From the NCBI GenBank assembly GCA_026545225.1, contig CM048845.1:103908033-103972032 (forward strand): DNA of 64,000 bases, given 5' to 3'. The notes beneath the pieces are model-generated. The model was given only the letters and a program-made list of their open reading frames with translations, ran no database searches and was not told the origin of the DNA. The DNA comes from Cornus controversa (lineage: Eukaryota; Streptophyta; Magnoliopsida; Cornales; Cornaceae). The translations under genes and the position numbers were made by a program. Positions 24,101 through 36,580 of this stretch are shown here, one piece after another (position 1 is the first letter of the stretch; each line of letters starts with the position of its first letter).

Positions 24101-26337
24101 TTTCATGTGCAAGCAATGTTTTCTATATCAATATACATTTTATGCAAAAGAATAACAATACTTTTGCTTAGTTAATGATTGTGGTTTTTTACTTATTTTT
24201 AGGAGCATTACTCTGATTTTGATGATGAGAAGCTGTACCAATATGCGAGATTGGTGACATCGGCAGTCATTGCTAAAATACATACCATTGATTGGACCGT
24301 TGAACTCCTAAAAACCGATACTCTTTTAGCAGGGATGAGGATCAACTGGTAAGGTTATCAAGATATATTGAAGAAAAACGAATTCTATATATGCAAAGTA
24401 ACAAGGACAAAAATCACAATGGGAACTTCAATTAGTTATGAACAAAGAGAATAGGTTAAAATGACACCAAAGCTCAACCAAAGAATTAGAAGTGCACATG
24501 AGGACTGAAACATGTACATGCAAATTTTAAGTGCTCGTCACTGAAAGCTTCTAAAAGGGATGTGCCTTGCAATGGAACGTTCTAGAGGTTTATAATTAAA
24601 TAGGCAAATGATTCTGGCATTTTGAAATTGGAATGATCAACTAAATGCAATACCTTTTGGCTAGAATTTAATTGAAGAAAATATTGATCAATTAAGTTTG
24701 ATGCAGGTATGGTTTTCTGGGGAAGAAATTCAAGGATTTATTTGGACATATATGTGGACCAATATTGAGCGGACTGGTTGGTCTTAAGAGGCCAAGAGAT
24801 CATGGAATTCCCTATTCTTTGACTGAAGAGTTTGTAAGCGTCTACAGAATGCACTCGCTTTTACCTGATAAACTTATCTTAAGGGACATCAAGTCAACTT
24901 CAGAAGAAATATGTCCACCAATTCAAGAAGAGTAATTCTCTTCCTCTGTTTCTCTTCTTTATTTAATTTGCAGATGCATGTGTGAATAACTGAAACGATA
25001 AAGGAAAAGGAGCCGATGGCATAATAATGGTGATGATGGTTGAGGCAATGGTGCATAATTGCGTTGATGGCAATGGAGATACCAGTGAAGAAATGGTGGC
25101 AGTGACATGGAGGTGGAGGAAGTTGGTGCAGGAGCAGCATTTGGGGTCATTAATGAGATGATTATCTTTGTCTGGTAATAACTAATGGTGTTAACCTTAG
25201 AGGTCGTGGCTGGATGGTGATGTTAGTGGTGATTGGGATGCAGTGCTCGTGTTGGTAATACCGGTGATAGAGAGAAAAACCGAAGCATTTACATTAAAAG
25301 GCAATAGTTTGTCTTCATCTAAATTGAACATTCTTTGCCTTTTAATTCCTTGAAAGTATCGAAATCCATCGCTAAGCTTGATTCTTTCCCTTTCAAAAGA
25401 CGGGAAAAAATGTATTACTGAGATTTTGACCTTGTATATGACTAATTGGTAAGAGTATATGATGTTTACAGGGTGCCTATGAAGCAAATGGTGGGGAAAG
25501 AAGGAGAGAGAAGACTGTCAAGAATCGGAATGGAGCAAATGCTGGTGTCAATGGGTCATCAGGCATGTGGAGCTATCGCATTATGGAACTACCCATCATG
25601 GATGAGGAACCTTGTTGCTCATGATATTAGTGGAGAAGATAGATCAAATCCAGTTGATATGGCTGCCTTAGAAAGTAACTATCTTCAGCCCTCATATTTT
25701 TTATTGCAACATATTTCTTTATTCTCCCATGTGTGGATGAGTTCTAAAAGAATTGGTTGATCAGTTTACAGAGACAGAGAGAGAAGAGTTGCACGCTTCA
25801 ATGAGTTCAGAAGAAACTTACTGATGATTCCAATTAGCAAGTGGGAAGATTTAACAGATGATGAAAAAATAGTTGAAGCACTCCATGAAGTTTATGGAGA
25901 AGATGTTGAGAAGTTAGATCTTCAAGTAGGCCTACATGCAGAGAAAAAGATCAAAGGCTTCGCCATCAGTGAGACTGCTTTCTTTATCTTTCTACTCATT
26001 GCCTCAAGGTACGATCTCTAATTGAAGCAATTGATTCTCTTGCCTGACAACATGTATGGATTCGATTTTGAAATCATATTTTCAAGTTTTACATCCGCTG
26101 ATCATGTTCAGGAGGCTAGAAGCTGATCGTTTCTTCACAACCAATTTTAATGCCCGAACCTACACACAAGAAGGCCTAGAATGGGTTAACAAGACAGAGA
26201 CCTTAAAAGATGTGATTGACAGGCATTTCCCTGAAATGACAAGGAAATGGATGAGATGTCTGAGTGCGTTCTCAGTGTGGGATTCACTGCCAACTTCATC
26301 AAACTACATACCCCTTTACTTGCGGCCAGCGCCATGA
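21011..26337 (+). CDS. DOX2: Alpha-dioxygenase, DOX2 type (ten exons, 631 aa)
   Basis: Haem enzyme that oxygenates C16-C18 fatty acids to 2(R)-hydroperoxides. Exons: 21011-21103, 21603-21863, 22474-22623, 23166-23299, 23750-23963, 24203-24348, 24707-24931, 25472-25674, 25765-26008, 26112-26337. All joins keep phase and total 1,896 nt with no internal stop. The N-terminus (MAFFPSPSSLIHPQLRHIV) and C-terminus (YIPLYLRPAP) match the DOX2 rather than the DOX1 branch. Key residues are present: distal haem His157 in FMIHDWIDH, catalytic Tyr379 and proximal His382 in VYRMHSLLPD. GFAISETAFFIFLL near the end is also typical. Length is normal for the family. The exon-5 donor (GTTCGT) is weak. Intron 3 holds a retroposon next to its donor. 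The gene looks functional; expression cannot be judged. Confidence 0.95.
21111..21158. repeat. (CT)n(AT)n microsatellite in DOX2 intron 1
   Basis: A CT run followed directly by a TA run, just after the exon-1 donor GTAAGT. Confidence 0.95.
22622..22761 (-). mobile_element. Small poly(A)-tailed retroposon with 17-bp target duplication
   Basis: AGGTATTCACCAAAATG occurs exactly at 22622-22638 and 22745-22761. The 106 bases between (22639-22744) start with a T/C-rich run, i.e. a poly(A) tail on the minus strand. They contain, on that strand, GAGGGTCCGACCCC, like a Pol III B box. This fits a short SINE-derived copy. The left duplicate contains the DOX2 exon-3 splice donor (CAG/GTATTC), so the donor sequence now exists twice. 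Confidence 0.75.
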
Positions 26338-26500
26338 TATGCTTTGTAATAAATTACTTACCGGAAGCTGAACTCAATCTTTACACACAATCTATGCATC
26401 AAATTTCAATCAAAATGTAATGTTTGTAGATACTAGGCCACTGTGAATCTGTAAGGAGTTTTGTATATGATCCAGTGAATCTGTAAGGAGTTTTGTAGCA
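26338..26500 (+). other. Likely 3' UTR of DOX2 with a short direct repeat
   Basis: GTGAATCTGTAAGGAGTTTT appears twice about 33 bp apart (near 26442 and 26475). No clear polyadenylation signal was assigned. Confidence 0.4.
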
Positions 26501-26549
26501 TACCAACATATCCTTATACTCTTTTTGTGTTTACTGTGTTGCCTGAGTT

Positions 26550-26786
26550 GTGCAAACTCTCTTAAATTTGTGTTCCCCATTCCCATCCTTCGATGAGATT
26601 AATGTTCTTTTTCAAGTCTATATTGATTTCCACAATTCGATCTCTGCTTTTCTTGCAAGGGGCGATCCAAAAGTTATTGCAGAAGTTCACAATGATTTGC
26701 TAGCAGCTATAGTCCAAGGATTAAACCTCAGAAGCTCAGCAATAAAATTGCTTGCTGGCCAAGTGATCAGTGTGCGGTATGCTTAA
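26550..26786 (+). CDS. Unrecognised 78-residue open frame or gene fragment
   Basis: A frame downstream of DOX2 on the same strand. Its second half (ISAFLARGDPKVIAEVHNDL, then LLAAIVQGLNLRSSAIKLL) reads like a genuine helical protein rather than random translation, but I do not recognise the family. There is no good start context and no matching neighbouring exon. It may be a relic of a duplicated gene, or chance. Confidence 0.2.
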   Translation: MQTLLNLCSPFPSFDEINVLFQVYIDFHNSISAFLARGDPKVIAEVHNDLLAAIVQGLNLRSSAIKLLAGQVISVRYA

Positions 26787-26789
26787 AAT

Positions 26790-27260
26790 TTTCCGTTGAA
26801 AGGTTTTCAAATTACTTTGTCCAAGGATCTACGTTAAGTCTATTTGTTTTTTTTTTAAGTACTAAAAACACGACAAAATAAAATATCACATATAAAGATG
26901 TAATATCTTTTACAAAACAGAATGTCAAAATAATATGATATTGTAACTATCCTCTTCAAAACTTTATATTATGAAGACATCGAATAATATCTTCATTATC
27001 AATGGTCTCCGATACATCTTTCTCAATATATGTCACCAAGCAAGGTAAGAGTAGTACCAACTTCATGAGCAAATATACTAATGAAGTGGATTGCTAGTTC
27101 TCATTAAGTTTGTTTTATTACCACATAAACCTTGTAAGTTATATAAATTGCACTAAGAATGTAATGATACAAGCATTGAGTCATTGACTAGAGCTACTTC
27201 ACTACATAAAACTGATTGTTTTCAAAACAACTATACCCAAGCAACTAAAACATAATGAAG
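26790..27260. other. Intergenic stretch
   Basis: AT-rich spacer between the DOX2 side and the tail of the BGLU44-like pseudogene. No feature is visible. Confidence 0.5.
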
Positions 27261-27356
27261 AATATATATTATATGCTTAATGCTTGCTTGGGCAAAGTCC
27301 TTGCTTGAACCAATAGGCAGACATCTTGGGGGTACCTAATGGGGGTGCTGTAATCA

Positions 27357-27509
<153 letters not shown>

Positions 27510-28318
27510 TCAAACAAACCCATAGGGAGGGTGACGTTTCCTGAATCATCCATGCCTGCAGAACACTTGGACCTCTCTTATATTCTTGTCTGTCTATCAA
27601 AATCAGCAGAGAGATCATATGCCAAATTGTATGAGATTTAAAATGTGAAAAAGGATAAAGAATACATACCATTTTCAGCCAAAATAATGGTAGGATTTTG
27701 ATAGTGATAATTCTTTGACGTACATCACTGCTTTGTATAGACCCCAAGTTACATTGTAAAGCCAATAAGAATATGCCTGCAGATATTCAATTAAAAATTT
27801 AAATAACTATGATTACATTTGTGATACATAATTGAAACAAAAAGGTCAACAAAATCTCTTATAGAAACTTGATCTGATTTGGACACAGAGATCACTATAT
27901 CATGTGACTAAAATTATCTTCGGACCAATCTGCACTCCGTTACGTTCATCTGCAAAGTCCAAGTTAAAAAATAGAGGGCAATATAATTTAGTAACAGAAG
28001 GATTTATGTTTACAATGATGATATTAATTTATTTTTTTTATTTTAATTTTTCCTGCCAATAAGAGGAGGAGTATATCTAACAAACAAATCCAGCATTCCA
28101 GTCATGTTGGTAGCCCAGCTCTTCCGGTTTGGTTTGATTGTTTGGATTCTCTATATAGTAAGCAGTATATATATATTGGTTGATACCAATATAATCAATT
28201 GATCCCTTTACCATCTTAACCTCTTCTTCTATGAACTTGGGCAATCTATCTCCAACAATTTGTTGCATTGTTTTTGGAAACTCACCATGTAATATCCTTA
28301 AATTTTAATAGCTTCAAT

Positions 28319-28485
28319 AGCTTCTCTTAGAAGCCTTGTGTGTAGCTTCCCTTAAAAGCCTTGTGTCTAGCTTCTCTTAGAAACCTTGTGTAGCTTCCCT
28401 TAGAAGCCTTGTGTATAACTTTTCTTAGAAGCCTTGTGTGCTCCTTCCCTTAAAAGCATTGTGTATAGCTTCTCTTATAAGCCTT
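28319..28485. repeat. Minisatellite, ~26-bp unit, about seven copies
   Basis: Units follow AGCTTCTCTTAGAAGCCTTG with TGTGT/TGTATA joiners and vary by a few bases. The array directly adjoins the GH1 exon ending near 28300, where coding sequence of the family would be expected. The copies are contiguous, with no unique spacers. Confidence 0.85.
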
Positions 28486-28531
28486 GGAATGTTTTATAGG
28501 TTTGTTCTAACTTAATTTAAGAAAACAAAAA

Positions 28532-29882
28532 TGTGACACCTCCTAATTTCCATGCATAATTTGGTCAGACTTATACACAAAAATTAGAAAATACCAACAC
28601 ATGATAATAAACAAGCATAGAATACAAGATACAATAGAATTTATTAGCAGAAAGAAAATATAATAAATAATAAATCTCGAACCATAAATATCCATAACTA
28701 TTTTGTAATTTAATTTGGAGTAAATACCAAAATTCTCGATTAAATACAATTCGGGAATCCAGTAAACCAAGGACCCTAAACCAAATCCATAAGTCAATGT
28801 TTGACAAAATCCAAAGAAATCTAATAATTAAAGATAGAGTCCCTAGATAATCATGAGCTACGAGAAATAAGGAAGTCCTCAACGCTGTGGCTGGAACTGC
28901 CTATGTCCTGAAATACCAACAAAGAGTGGGTTAAACTTACGAGCAAGTCCTCTCTACTACATCCCAATCAGAGAATCGATAAACCAATCATCTCTCATCC
29001 AAACTACATGATAAATATACAATCCAAACGACCTAAACTATATGATAACCACACAAATTTCATTCTTATAACACAATTGATGAACAATTTTACATAATAA
29101 GGAAAAATAACAAAATATAATTATAAAAATGCAATCCTGACATGCTGTATATATAATGGTGAGATTGCTTATTAGCTAGCTCCTAATTCCGTATGACAAT
29201 CCTGACATGCCGTATATATATATATATACGAAGAGTAGATTAAAGGCACATAATTATGCATTTAAACTAATTTATTATTTGCTACAAAGTAAATATAATA
29301 ATAATAATACATAAATAAATAATTAAAATAATTAAAAACACTGTTCAAGGGTATAGTTCACAGACACTGTTCATGGGTACAGTTCACAGACACTGTTCAT
29401 GGGTATTGTCCGCCGACACTGTTCACGGTTACTGTTCACCAACATTGTTTACGGGGTTACTGTTATCGACACTATTCACGAATACTGGATAATTGAATGA
29501 GTTGTATGATCTGCTTTCTACAATACATGTATTTATTTAAAAATATCCTAACCCTAACAATACAAGAAAACCTAAAAACAAAAGGAACTAGCAGCACAAG
29601 AAACAGCTAAAAATAAAACTCTCTCCAAAAATTCTAAAAAAAAAAATAAGAAACGAAATATTTAAAAACTACTAAATATTAAATTTCAGTCAATTCTGAG
29701 TTCGTTTGGTCCACAAGCAAAATTTTCAGAATATTCAGCAGTCTTCTTATAGGATGAAAAAAATGTAATTTTGGAGACCTAGACGATGGTTTTTGGCTGA
29801 AAAATGATAAGGTCCAGTAGCAAAATCTACTGGGTTTTTCTTATTGGATTGTTTCTGATTGAGAATAAGTCTCGTGGTGTCA
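28532..29882 (+). mobile_element. Probable solo LTR (gypsy-type) inside the GH1 pseudogene
   Basis: It starts TGTGACACCTCC and ends TGGTGTCA, giving short inverted ends. Inside is a run of CACTGTTCA-type repeats (29340-29470), a pattern I associate with plant gypsy LTRs. It separates GH1 exons. Flanks are A-rich, so a target duplication cannot be proven. No internal coding region is present. An old solo LTR is the best reading; the ends are tentative. Confidence 0.4.
29340..29470. repeat. CACTGTTCA tandem motif cluster
   Basis: ACACTGTTCAYGGGTA-like motifs repeat at intervals of about 24-32 bp, five or six times, inside the LTR-like insertion. Confidence 0.8.
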
Positions 29883-30410
29883 AAATACGTTCGTCGAAAA
29901 ATTCTGGACATCGACCCTGTTCACAGAAATTAAATGTAACTACATACAAGGAACCATTGTCATACCCAAGTGCAGCTATTACTCTTGGTTCATTAAATGT
30001 CATCCAGTTCCTCACTGTGTCTCCAAATGTTTTGAAGTAAAAATCTGCATAATCAGCAAAGTCTTTCGTGTAGAGTTTGAATCATTTTTCAAATTTCAAC
30101 GTAGGTAGAAACAAAAACACATAAATCCAAAGTTCCATGTTGGAAATTATAGTCCAAAGTACATGCAAGTACAGCAAATATTAATCAGCATGTTGAAACT
30201 ATATGGCATGTATGTTATTGCTTGTAATGATATACTTGCACTACTTCAGGGCTCAACCCACCATGTACCTATCCTGAAGTGCTTGAGGAAGATCATAGTG
30301 ATTAAGATTGGCATAAGGAGTAATGCCTGCAACCAAAACATTTAAAGCAGTAATGTTCAAAGGCTTTGGATTTTGTCACCCTTTGTACTTTGTACATGTG
30401 TATGTGTGTA

Positions 30411-30414
<4 letters not shown>

Positions 30415-30446
<32 letters not shown>
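30415..30446. repeat. (CA)n microsatellite
   Basis: Uninterrupted AC dinucleotides in an intron-like part of the GH1 pseudogene. Confidence 0.95.
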
Positions 30447-30454
<8 letters not shown>

Positions 30455-30742
30455 TTATCAATTAGCAACCAATAAAAGCAATTAATACTTCTTTCGATCA
30501 TGTAGTTGATCAGCTGTTGTAGTAAGCAACTCCCTTTTCATTTATCTTCCCAGTTCCATCTACATTAAAACAATTGAATTATTGAGGATTTCACTACGTA
30601 TGACACTTGGAAGTTATAGAGTTGTAGCGTTAATTACTTGGGAATATCCTTGACCATGAAATTGAGAACCGGTAGGCATCGAAGTTTAGCTTTGCCATAA
30701 GATCAATATCTTTCCTGTCACCAGAGAAGAGAACAGTGCATG

Positions 30743-30743
<1 letters not shown>

Positions 30744-30794
<51 letters not shown>
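30744..30794. repeat. (TA)n microsatellite
   Basis: About 25 TA units beside the GH1 exon that encodes FDAYRFSISW. The Ile-Tyr frame across it is an artefact. Confidence 0.95.
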
Positions 30795-30796
<2 letters not shown>

Positions 30797-31065
30797 CCTC
30801 CTTGCCCATTCATTCAATACACTTTGTTCATCACAAAATTAATTGTAAAGATACTTTCCTATGCATTCTAGTAACCAACTACCAAAGCAACCTGGTTATA
30901 AGCACATTTTGGTGTCATGATTGAAAACTATAAATTCATATTTACAACCCATGCATGTTCCATGGTCATGCTAAACACTAATGAGACCATGAAAGGTGCT
31001 ATGTATGCATAAATTATATTTTATATTTATAATAAGCTTTCCTTCAATAGTACATCTATATATTT

Positions 31066-31309
31066 TGAAGAAAGAAATAGGAGAGATATGGGCTGAAATA
31101 TTCTTCCAATCTTATTCAATACAGTAACAAATACATTCTGTTTTATTGGCTAAAAACAGAGTATAACAGAGTATAGGAAGCTAACCCTTAGCCTTAATCT
31201 TAGGAACTAAAACATTTAAAATTTAAATCTAAATAAATCTTATCCTAACAACCTGAATAGATAAGAGCTTAAACTTAAATTCAAATAATAAATTTGAAAA
31301 TATCTAACA
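31066..31309 (-). repeat. 3' LTR of the copia fossil
   Basis: Runs from TGAAGAAAG to TCTAACA in plus-strand reading; 244 bp. Flanked on the left by TATTT and on the right by the reverse polypurine tract CTCCCCCTC. Confidence 0.95.
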
Positions 31310-34300
31310 CTCCCCCTCAAGCTGGGCTATATACGTTAGTCATGCCCAGCTTGTCAATCATTTTCTCAAAGACTGGTCTTGCTAGTCCTTTGGTCAGTAG
31401 ATTAGTTGTTTGCTCTGCTGTAGTAACATAAGTCATGCAAATTATCCCACTTTCGATCTTTTCTTTAATGAAATGTCTGTCAATTTCTATGTGCTTAGTT
31501 CGATCATGATGAACAGGGTTGTGGCAGATGTTTATTGCAGCTTTATTGTCACAGAATAACTTCATGGGCTTCTCACTAACCACTCCGATTTCTTCCAGCA
31601 ACAATTTTACCCACAGAACTTCACAAATCCCTTGTGCAGCTGCTCGAAACTCAGCTTCAACACTACTTCTAGCTATTACTGACTGCTTTTTACTCCTCCA
31701 TATCACCAAATTTTTCCAAACAAAAGTACAATGTCCTGATGTAGATCTTCTATCATTGATATCACCTGCCCAGTCTGCATCAGTGTAGACCTTTATGCTT
31801 CTTTCGAACCCTCTCTTAAAGAGCAGTCCTCTTCCAACTGTCCCCTTCAAATACTTCAACACCCGATACACTACTTCCAAATGAACTTCACACGGTGAAT
31901 GCATAAATTGACTAACCATACTTACTACGAATGCTATGTCTAGTCGAGTGTGGGATAGGTAAATTAGCTTTCCCACCAGGCGCTGGTATCTACCTCTATC
32001 TACTGGAGTTCCATCTTCATGCATTCCCAGTTTATGGTTAGGGTCCATTGGTGTCTCTGCTGGTCGGCACCCAAGTAGACTAGTCTCGGCTAGCAAATCA
32101 AGAATATACTTTTGTTGGGAGACAAAGATTCTAGTTTTGTTTCTTAGAACTTCCATTCCCAAGAAGTACCGTAGCTGTCCCAAATCTTTAATTTCAAATT
32201 CGCTTGCAAGCTTTTCTTTCAACTTGGCCATCTCTTCTTCATCATCACCGGTCAGGATAATATCATCCACGTACACTATAAGAGCTGTCACCTTGCCATT
32301 TGAATGCTTCAAGAACAAGGTGTGATCTGCGTGAGCCTGCTTGTAGCCTTGATGTCAGATTATTTTTGAAAAACGATCAAACCAGGCTCGTGGTGACTGT
32401 TTTAAGCCGTACAAGGACTTCTTCAACTTGCATACCTTACCAATACTTTCATTATTAAACCCAGGTGGCAACTCCATGTATACTTCTTCTTCCAAGTCTC
32501 CATTTAGGAAGGCATTTTTTACGTCTAATTGTTGTAGCCTCCAATCCAGATTAGCAGCCAGAGATAACAGTGTTCGAACAGTATTAAACTTGGCAACTGG
32601 GGCAAAGGTTTTTTGGTAGTCTATGCCATATGTTTGGGTGAACCCTTTTGCTACCAACTTGGCCTTGTAACGTTCAATGGTCCCATTTGAATTATATTTG
32701 ATCGTAAAAACCCATTTACATCCAACTGGGATTTTACCTTTGGGCTTGTCCACAACTTCCCAAGTGCCATTCTTCCTTAGAGCGAGCATTTCATCCATTA
32801 CAACTTGCTTCCATTTCGGATCTTTCAAGGCTTCCTCAATTCCTTTTGGAATCTCAACAGTAGAAAGATTAGCTATAAAAGTTTGAGCAGAAGAAGCTAA
32901 GTGATCGTATGAAACATAGTAGGAAATAGGATGTTGAGTGCAAGATCGAATACCCTTTCTTTCAACAATTGTTAACTGAAAATCATCAACAAGTGGGAGC
33001 ATACCTGTTTTAGGATTTGGTTTAGAGTTTCGGCAAGGTCTAGGAGCCACAACTGTCTTTGTCCTTTGAGAATTGCCTTGGCGTGTATAGACACGAAGCT
33101 CTTGTTGAGTTTGTGATTCTCCCCCTGGCTGAGAGTCATGAATAATGCTAGGCATAAAGTCATCATCTGTATTGGGCACCTGAGGAGTGGAGGTAGATGG
33201 CTGACCAATCTCGGTTGGAGTGGGAATCTGAATAATTTCAGTTGGTGGTTTGGTTGAGATAGGTAACATAGGAGCAGTAAGTTCCTAGAAGTCATTTTCC
33301 TATGTATCATTCTCCCCCTGAAAATGATTTCTTTCATAAAATGGAGTATTCTCGAAAAAGGTTACATCCATGGTGACAAAGGTTTTTTGTTTTTCTGGTA
33401 GGAAGCATTTGTACCCTTTTTGGGTGACAGAGTATCCAAGAAATATACATTTGAAGGATCGGGGATCTAATTTTGACCGAGTAGGGGAGTGATTATGAGA
33501 CACAACCAAACACTTTAAGGGGAAGAGAACCAACTAACCGAGTTTGAGGATAGGATTGAAGGAAGAAATGTATAGGAGTTTCAAATTGAAAAGCACGGCT
33601 AGGCATCCTATTTATTAAATATGTTGCTGTCAGAATAGTATCACACCAGAAATTTTTGGGAACATCAGTTGTAAACATGGAACGAGCTACTTCTAAAAGG
33701 TGTCAGTTTTTTCTTTCAGCAATTCCATTTTGTTGAGGAGTATTAGTACACGAACTCTGATGAACTATACCATGATGTAAAAGATATGGACCAAGTATAG
33801 TATTAAAATACTCTGTGCCATTGTTAGTATGAAAAACTTGAATATTTGCTTGAAATTGTGTTTGTACCATTTTGTGAAAACTTTTAAAAATTTGTTTAGA
33901 CTCAGATTTTTCTTTCATCAAGTAAACCCATGTCATCCTAGTATGGTCATCAATGAAGGTAATAAACCACTTAAAACCACCTTTATTTTTAATTCGTGTG
34001 GGACCCCAAATGTTACTGTGTACCATAGCAAAGGGTTGAGAGTATTTGTAAGACTGAGATTTAAAAGTGGCACGATGATATTTAGCTAATTGACAAACTT
34101 CACATTGAAACATTGCAAGCTCTTTATTGAAAAATAAATTAGGAAACAAACGTTTTAAATAGATGAAATTGGGATGGCCTAGCCTACGATGCCATAACAT
34201 AATTTTTTGTTCACTAGTCATAGAGGAAGAATCACAAACAGACATTAGAGCTTGTCCAGACGTACCGGGGTCCTTCTCAAAGAGGTAAAGATCGCCATGT

Positions 34301-35790
34301 CTCTTAGCACTGCCAATCCTCTTCCCCAATTGATCCTGAAACAGACACATATCACATGAGAATTTAACACGACAATTTAGATCTTTAATAATCTTACTAA
34401 CTGACAGCAAGTTGCAAACAAGCCTTGGGACATGAAGAACTGATTTAAGAGTAATATTTGGAGCAATCTTAATAGTTCCTTTTCCTGCTATAGCAGAAAC
34501 AGAACCATCTGCAATCTGAATTTTTACATTTCCTGGACTGCGAGAATAAGAAGAGAAGAGACTCCCTTGACCCGTCATGTGATCGGTTGCTCTAGAGTCA
34601 ACTATCCAGGAGCCATGATCAGTATTAGATCCTGTAGTCAGGCAAATACCTTGATGGGTGAGGAATGAGCTGCTGGGTGGTTTGGAAGGGGCCAGCAATT
34701 TGTAATTTTGTTCCAGCTGGTCCTTTGTTAGCGAAATCTGGTGAGTTTCACTGCCATCAACTCCTGGTTTCTTCTCCAATCTTGTTGCCTCAACGATATT
34801 TGCTTGAGATGCCCTGCTACCTCCATGTTTGTTGATTTTGTCACGCCAATTTTCAGGTCTGCCGTGAAGCTTCCAACATGTCTCACGGGTGTGGTGTGGC
34901 TTGTTGCAATGATCACACCACAGGTGCCCTGCTCTCCGTCCAGCCCGAGATCCGTTATTAGTTGATGGATTATCTTGGTTGCGAACAACAAAAGCTGAAC
35001 TTTCAGGGATGGTTTGGCCATTAGATTCTCCAAGCATCTTCCTTTTTCTGCTTTCTTCTCGTCTTACTTTCGCAAAGATATCGTCGATGTGAGGCAGTGG
35101 CCGTATAGCCAACGTTCGTCCTCGAACTTCATCTAATTCCTTATTCAAACCAGAAACAAAGTCATAGATTCTCTCCTTGTCAACAATAGATTTATATAGG
35201 GTAGCGTCTTCTGCACAATGCCATTGATGAGTATTAAACATGTCTAGCTCCTGCCACAATGTCGTGAGCCCATTAAAATAATCGGTAACACTCAAGTCTC
35301 CTTGCTTCATACTTCTTGCAGAGTCCCTCAAGTCGCACATCAAAGTGGAGTTCTCTAGATCGGAATAGCGCCTGATCACGGCTTCCCACATGCTCCGTGC
35401 AGTCGGATAAAGCATAAAATTTTGACTTATATTGTCATTCATGGAGTTAATGATCCATGCCATAACAACAGAATTTTCGGCATCCCACGTTGGAAATGAT
35501 GGGTCGGTTTCAGCAGGTTTGGGTTTTGTTCCATTGATATAACCCATCTTGCCTCGACCACGAAGAACCATCTGAATTGATGTCAACCATTGGAGGAAAT
35601 TTCTTCCGTTAAATTTGTGGGATGTGATTTGTAAGGATGCCGGTGACTGATTGGAAGTTGCAACAGTAGCAATTGTGGAGGCGGACTGCATGTTTTCGGA
35701 TGAGGTACCCGAGTTAACAGAGTCATCTCCGCTTGCATCGGTAAAGGCCTGTTTATACATTTCTCTCGACTACTCCTAGCTCTGATACCA

Positions 35791-36036
35791 TGAAGAAAGA
35801 AATAGGAGAGAAATATGGGCTGAAATATTCTTCCAATCTTATTCAATACAGTAACAAATACATTTTGTTTTATAGGCTAAAAACAGAGTATAACAGAGTA
35901 TAGGAAGCTAACCCTTAGCCTTAATCTTAGGAACTAAAACATTTAAAATTTAAATCTAAATAAATCTTATCCTATCAACCTGAATAGATAAGAGCTTAAA
36001 CTTTAATTCAAATAATAAATTCGAAAATATCCAACA
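35791..36036 (-). repeat. 5' LTR of the copia fossil
   Basis: Runs from TGAAGAAAG to TCCAACA; 246 bp. Preceded by GCTCTGATACCA (reverse primer site) and followed by TATTT. Confidence 0.95.
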
Positions 36037-36303
36037 TATTTTTTTATAAATAATCAATTATAAAAACAATATATTTTGTACACAAGAAGAATTGATCGAA
36101 TATATCTTACCTTGTAACGGTGATATTGGTCCACAGCAACGTCTCCAGTAGCATTATTGATTTCAAGTCCTGTGAATGGATGATTATAACAAAATTAAAT
36201 TCAGAATTTTTTTAAAAAATAAACATTTACAGAAAAAGGAAAAAAAAAACAGTAGGATGTAGATGGGAAAAAAAAAACATGAGACAAGGAAGCAACTATA
36301 TAA

Positions 36304-36339
<36 letters not shown>

Positions 36340-36580
36340 TACCGTGAATTTTAAGGAAGACATTCCAGATGCTGGGACCTCGGCCGTCCTTGTCAGCCAT
36401 GCCTTCCGCTGAAGTCGCGGCCCGAACAAGAACCCCTTGGGAAACCTCTCTCTCAGCAGCCCTCCCGTCTCCAAACGCCGAGTCTCTGGCAACCTATGCT
36501 GGCCATGCATGCCTGGTCTCATATGCCAAGCACTGAATAACCAGAACAGAAAGCACAACTAATAGCAATGATTTCTTCAT

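Larger units (their letters stand above)
31066..36036 (-). mobile_element. Ty1/copia LTR retrotransposon fossil, full structure, few breaks
   Basis: A 4,971-bp element with LTRs of 244 and 246 bp and the target duplication TATTT at 31061-31065 and 36037-36041. Order on the minus strand: 5' LTR (35791-36036), tRNA-Met primer site (35779-35790), gag with a C2HC zinc knuckle (about 34880-35760), protease (about 34500-34600), GAG-pre-integrase and integrase (about 33400-34250), reverse transcriptase (about 32200-32900), RNase H (about 31330-31750), polypurine tract, 3' LTR. The order integrase before reverse transcriptase defines copia. The coding region is interrupted in a few places, so it is a broken copy. 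The LTRs differ by about six substitutions and one 2-bp indel (~2.5%), suggesting insertion roughly one to two million years ago under usual plant rates. It sits in an intron of the GH1 pseudogene. Confidence 0.95.

Noticed and set aside
28319-28485. Regular repeats considered as a CRISPR array
   Set aside because: Units are contiguous with no unique spacers, and the host is a plant nuclear genome.
30736-30924. Ile-Tyr repeat frame
   Set aside because: Translation of a (TA)n microsatellite.
36184-36558. 124-residue frame read as an independent small protein
   Set aside because: It mixes frames of the GH1 first exon with intron sequence; the signal peptide lies in another frame starting at 36580.
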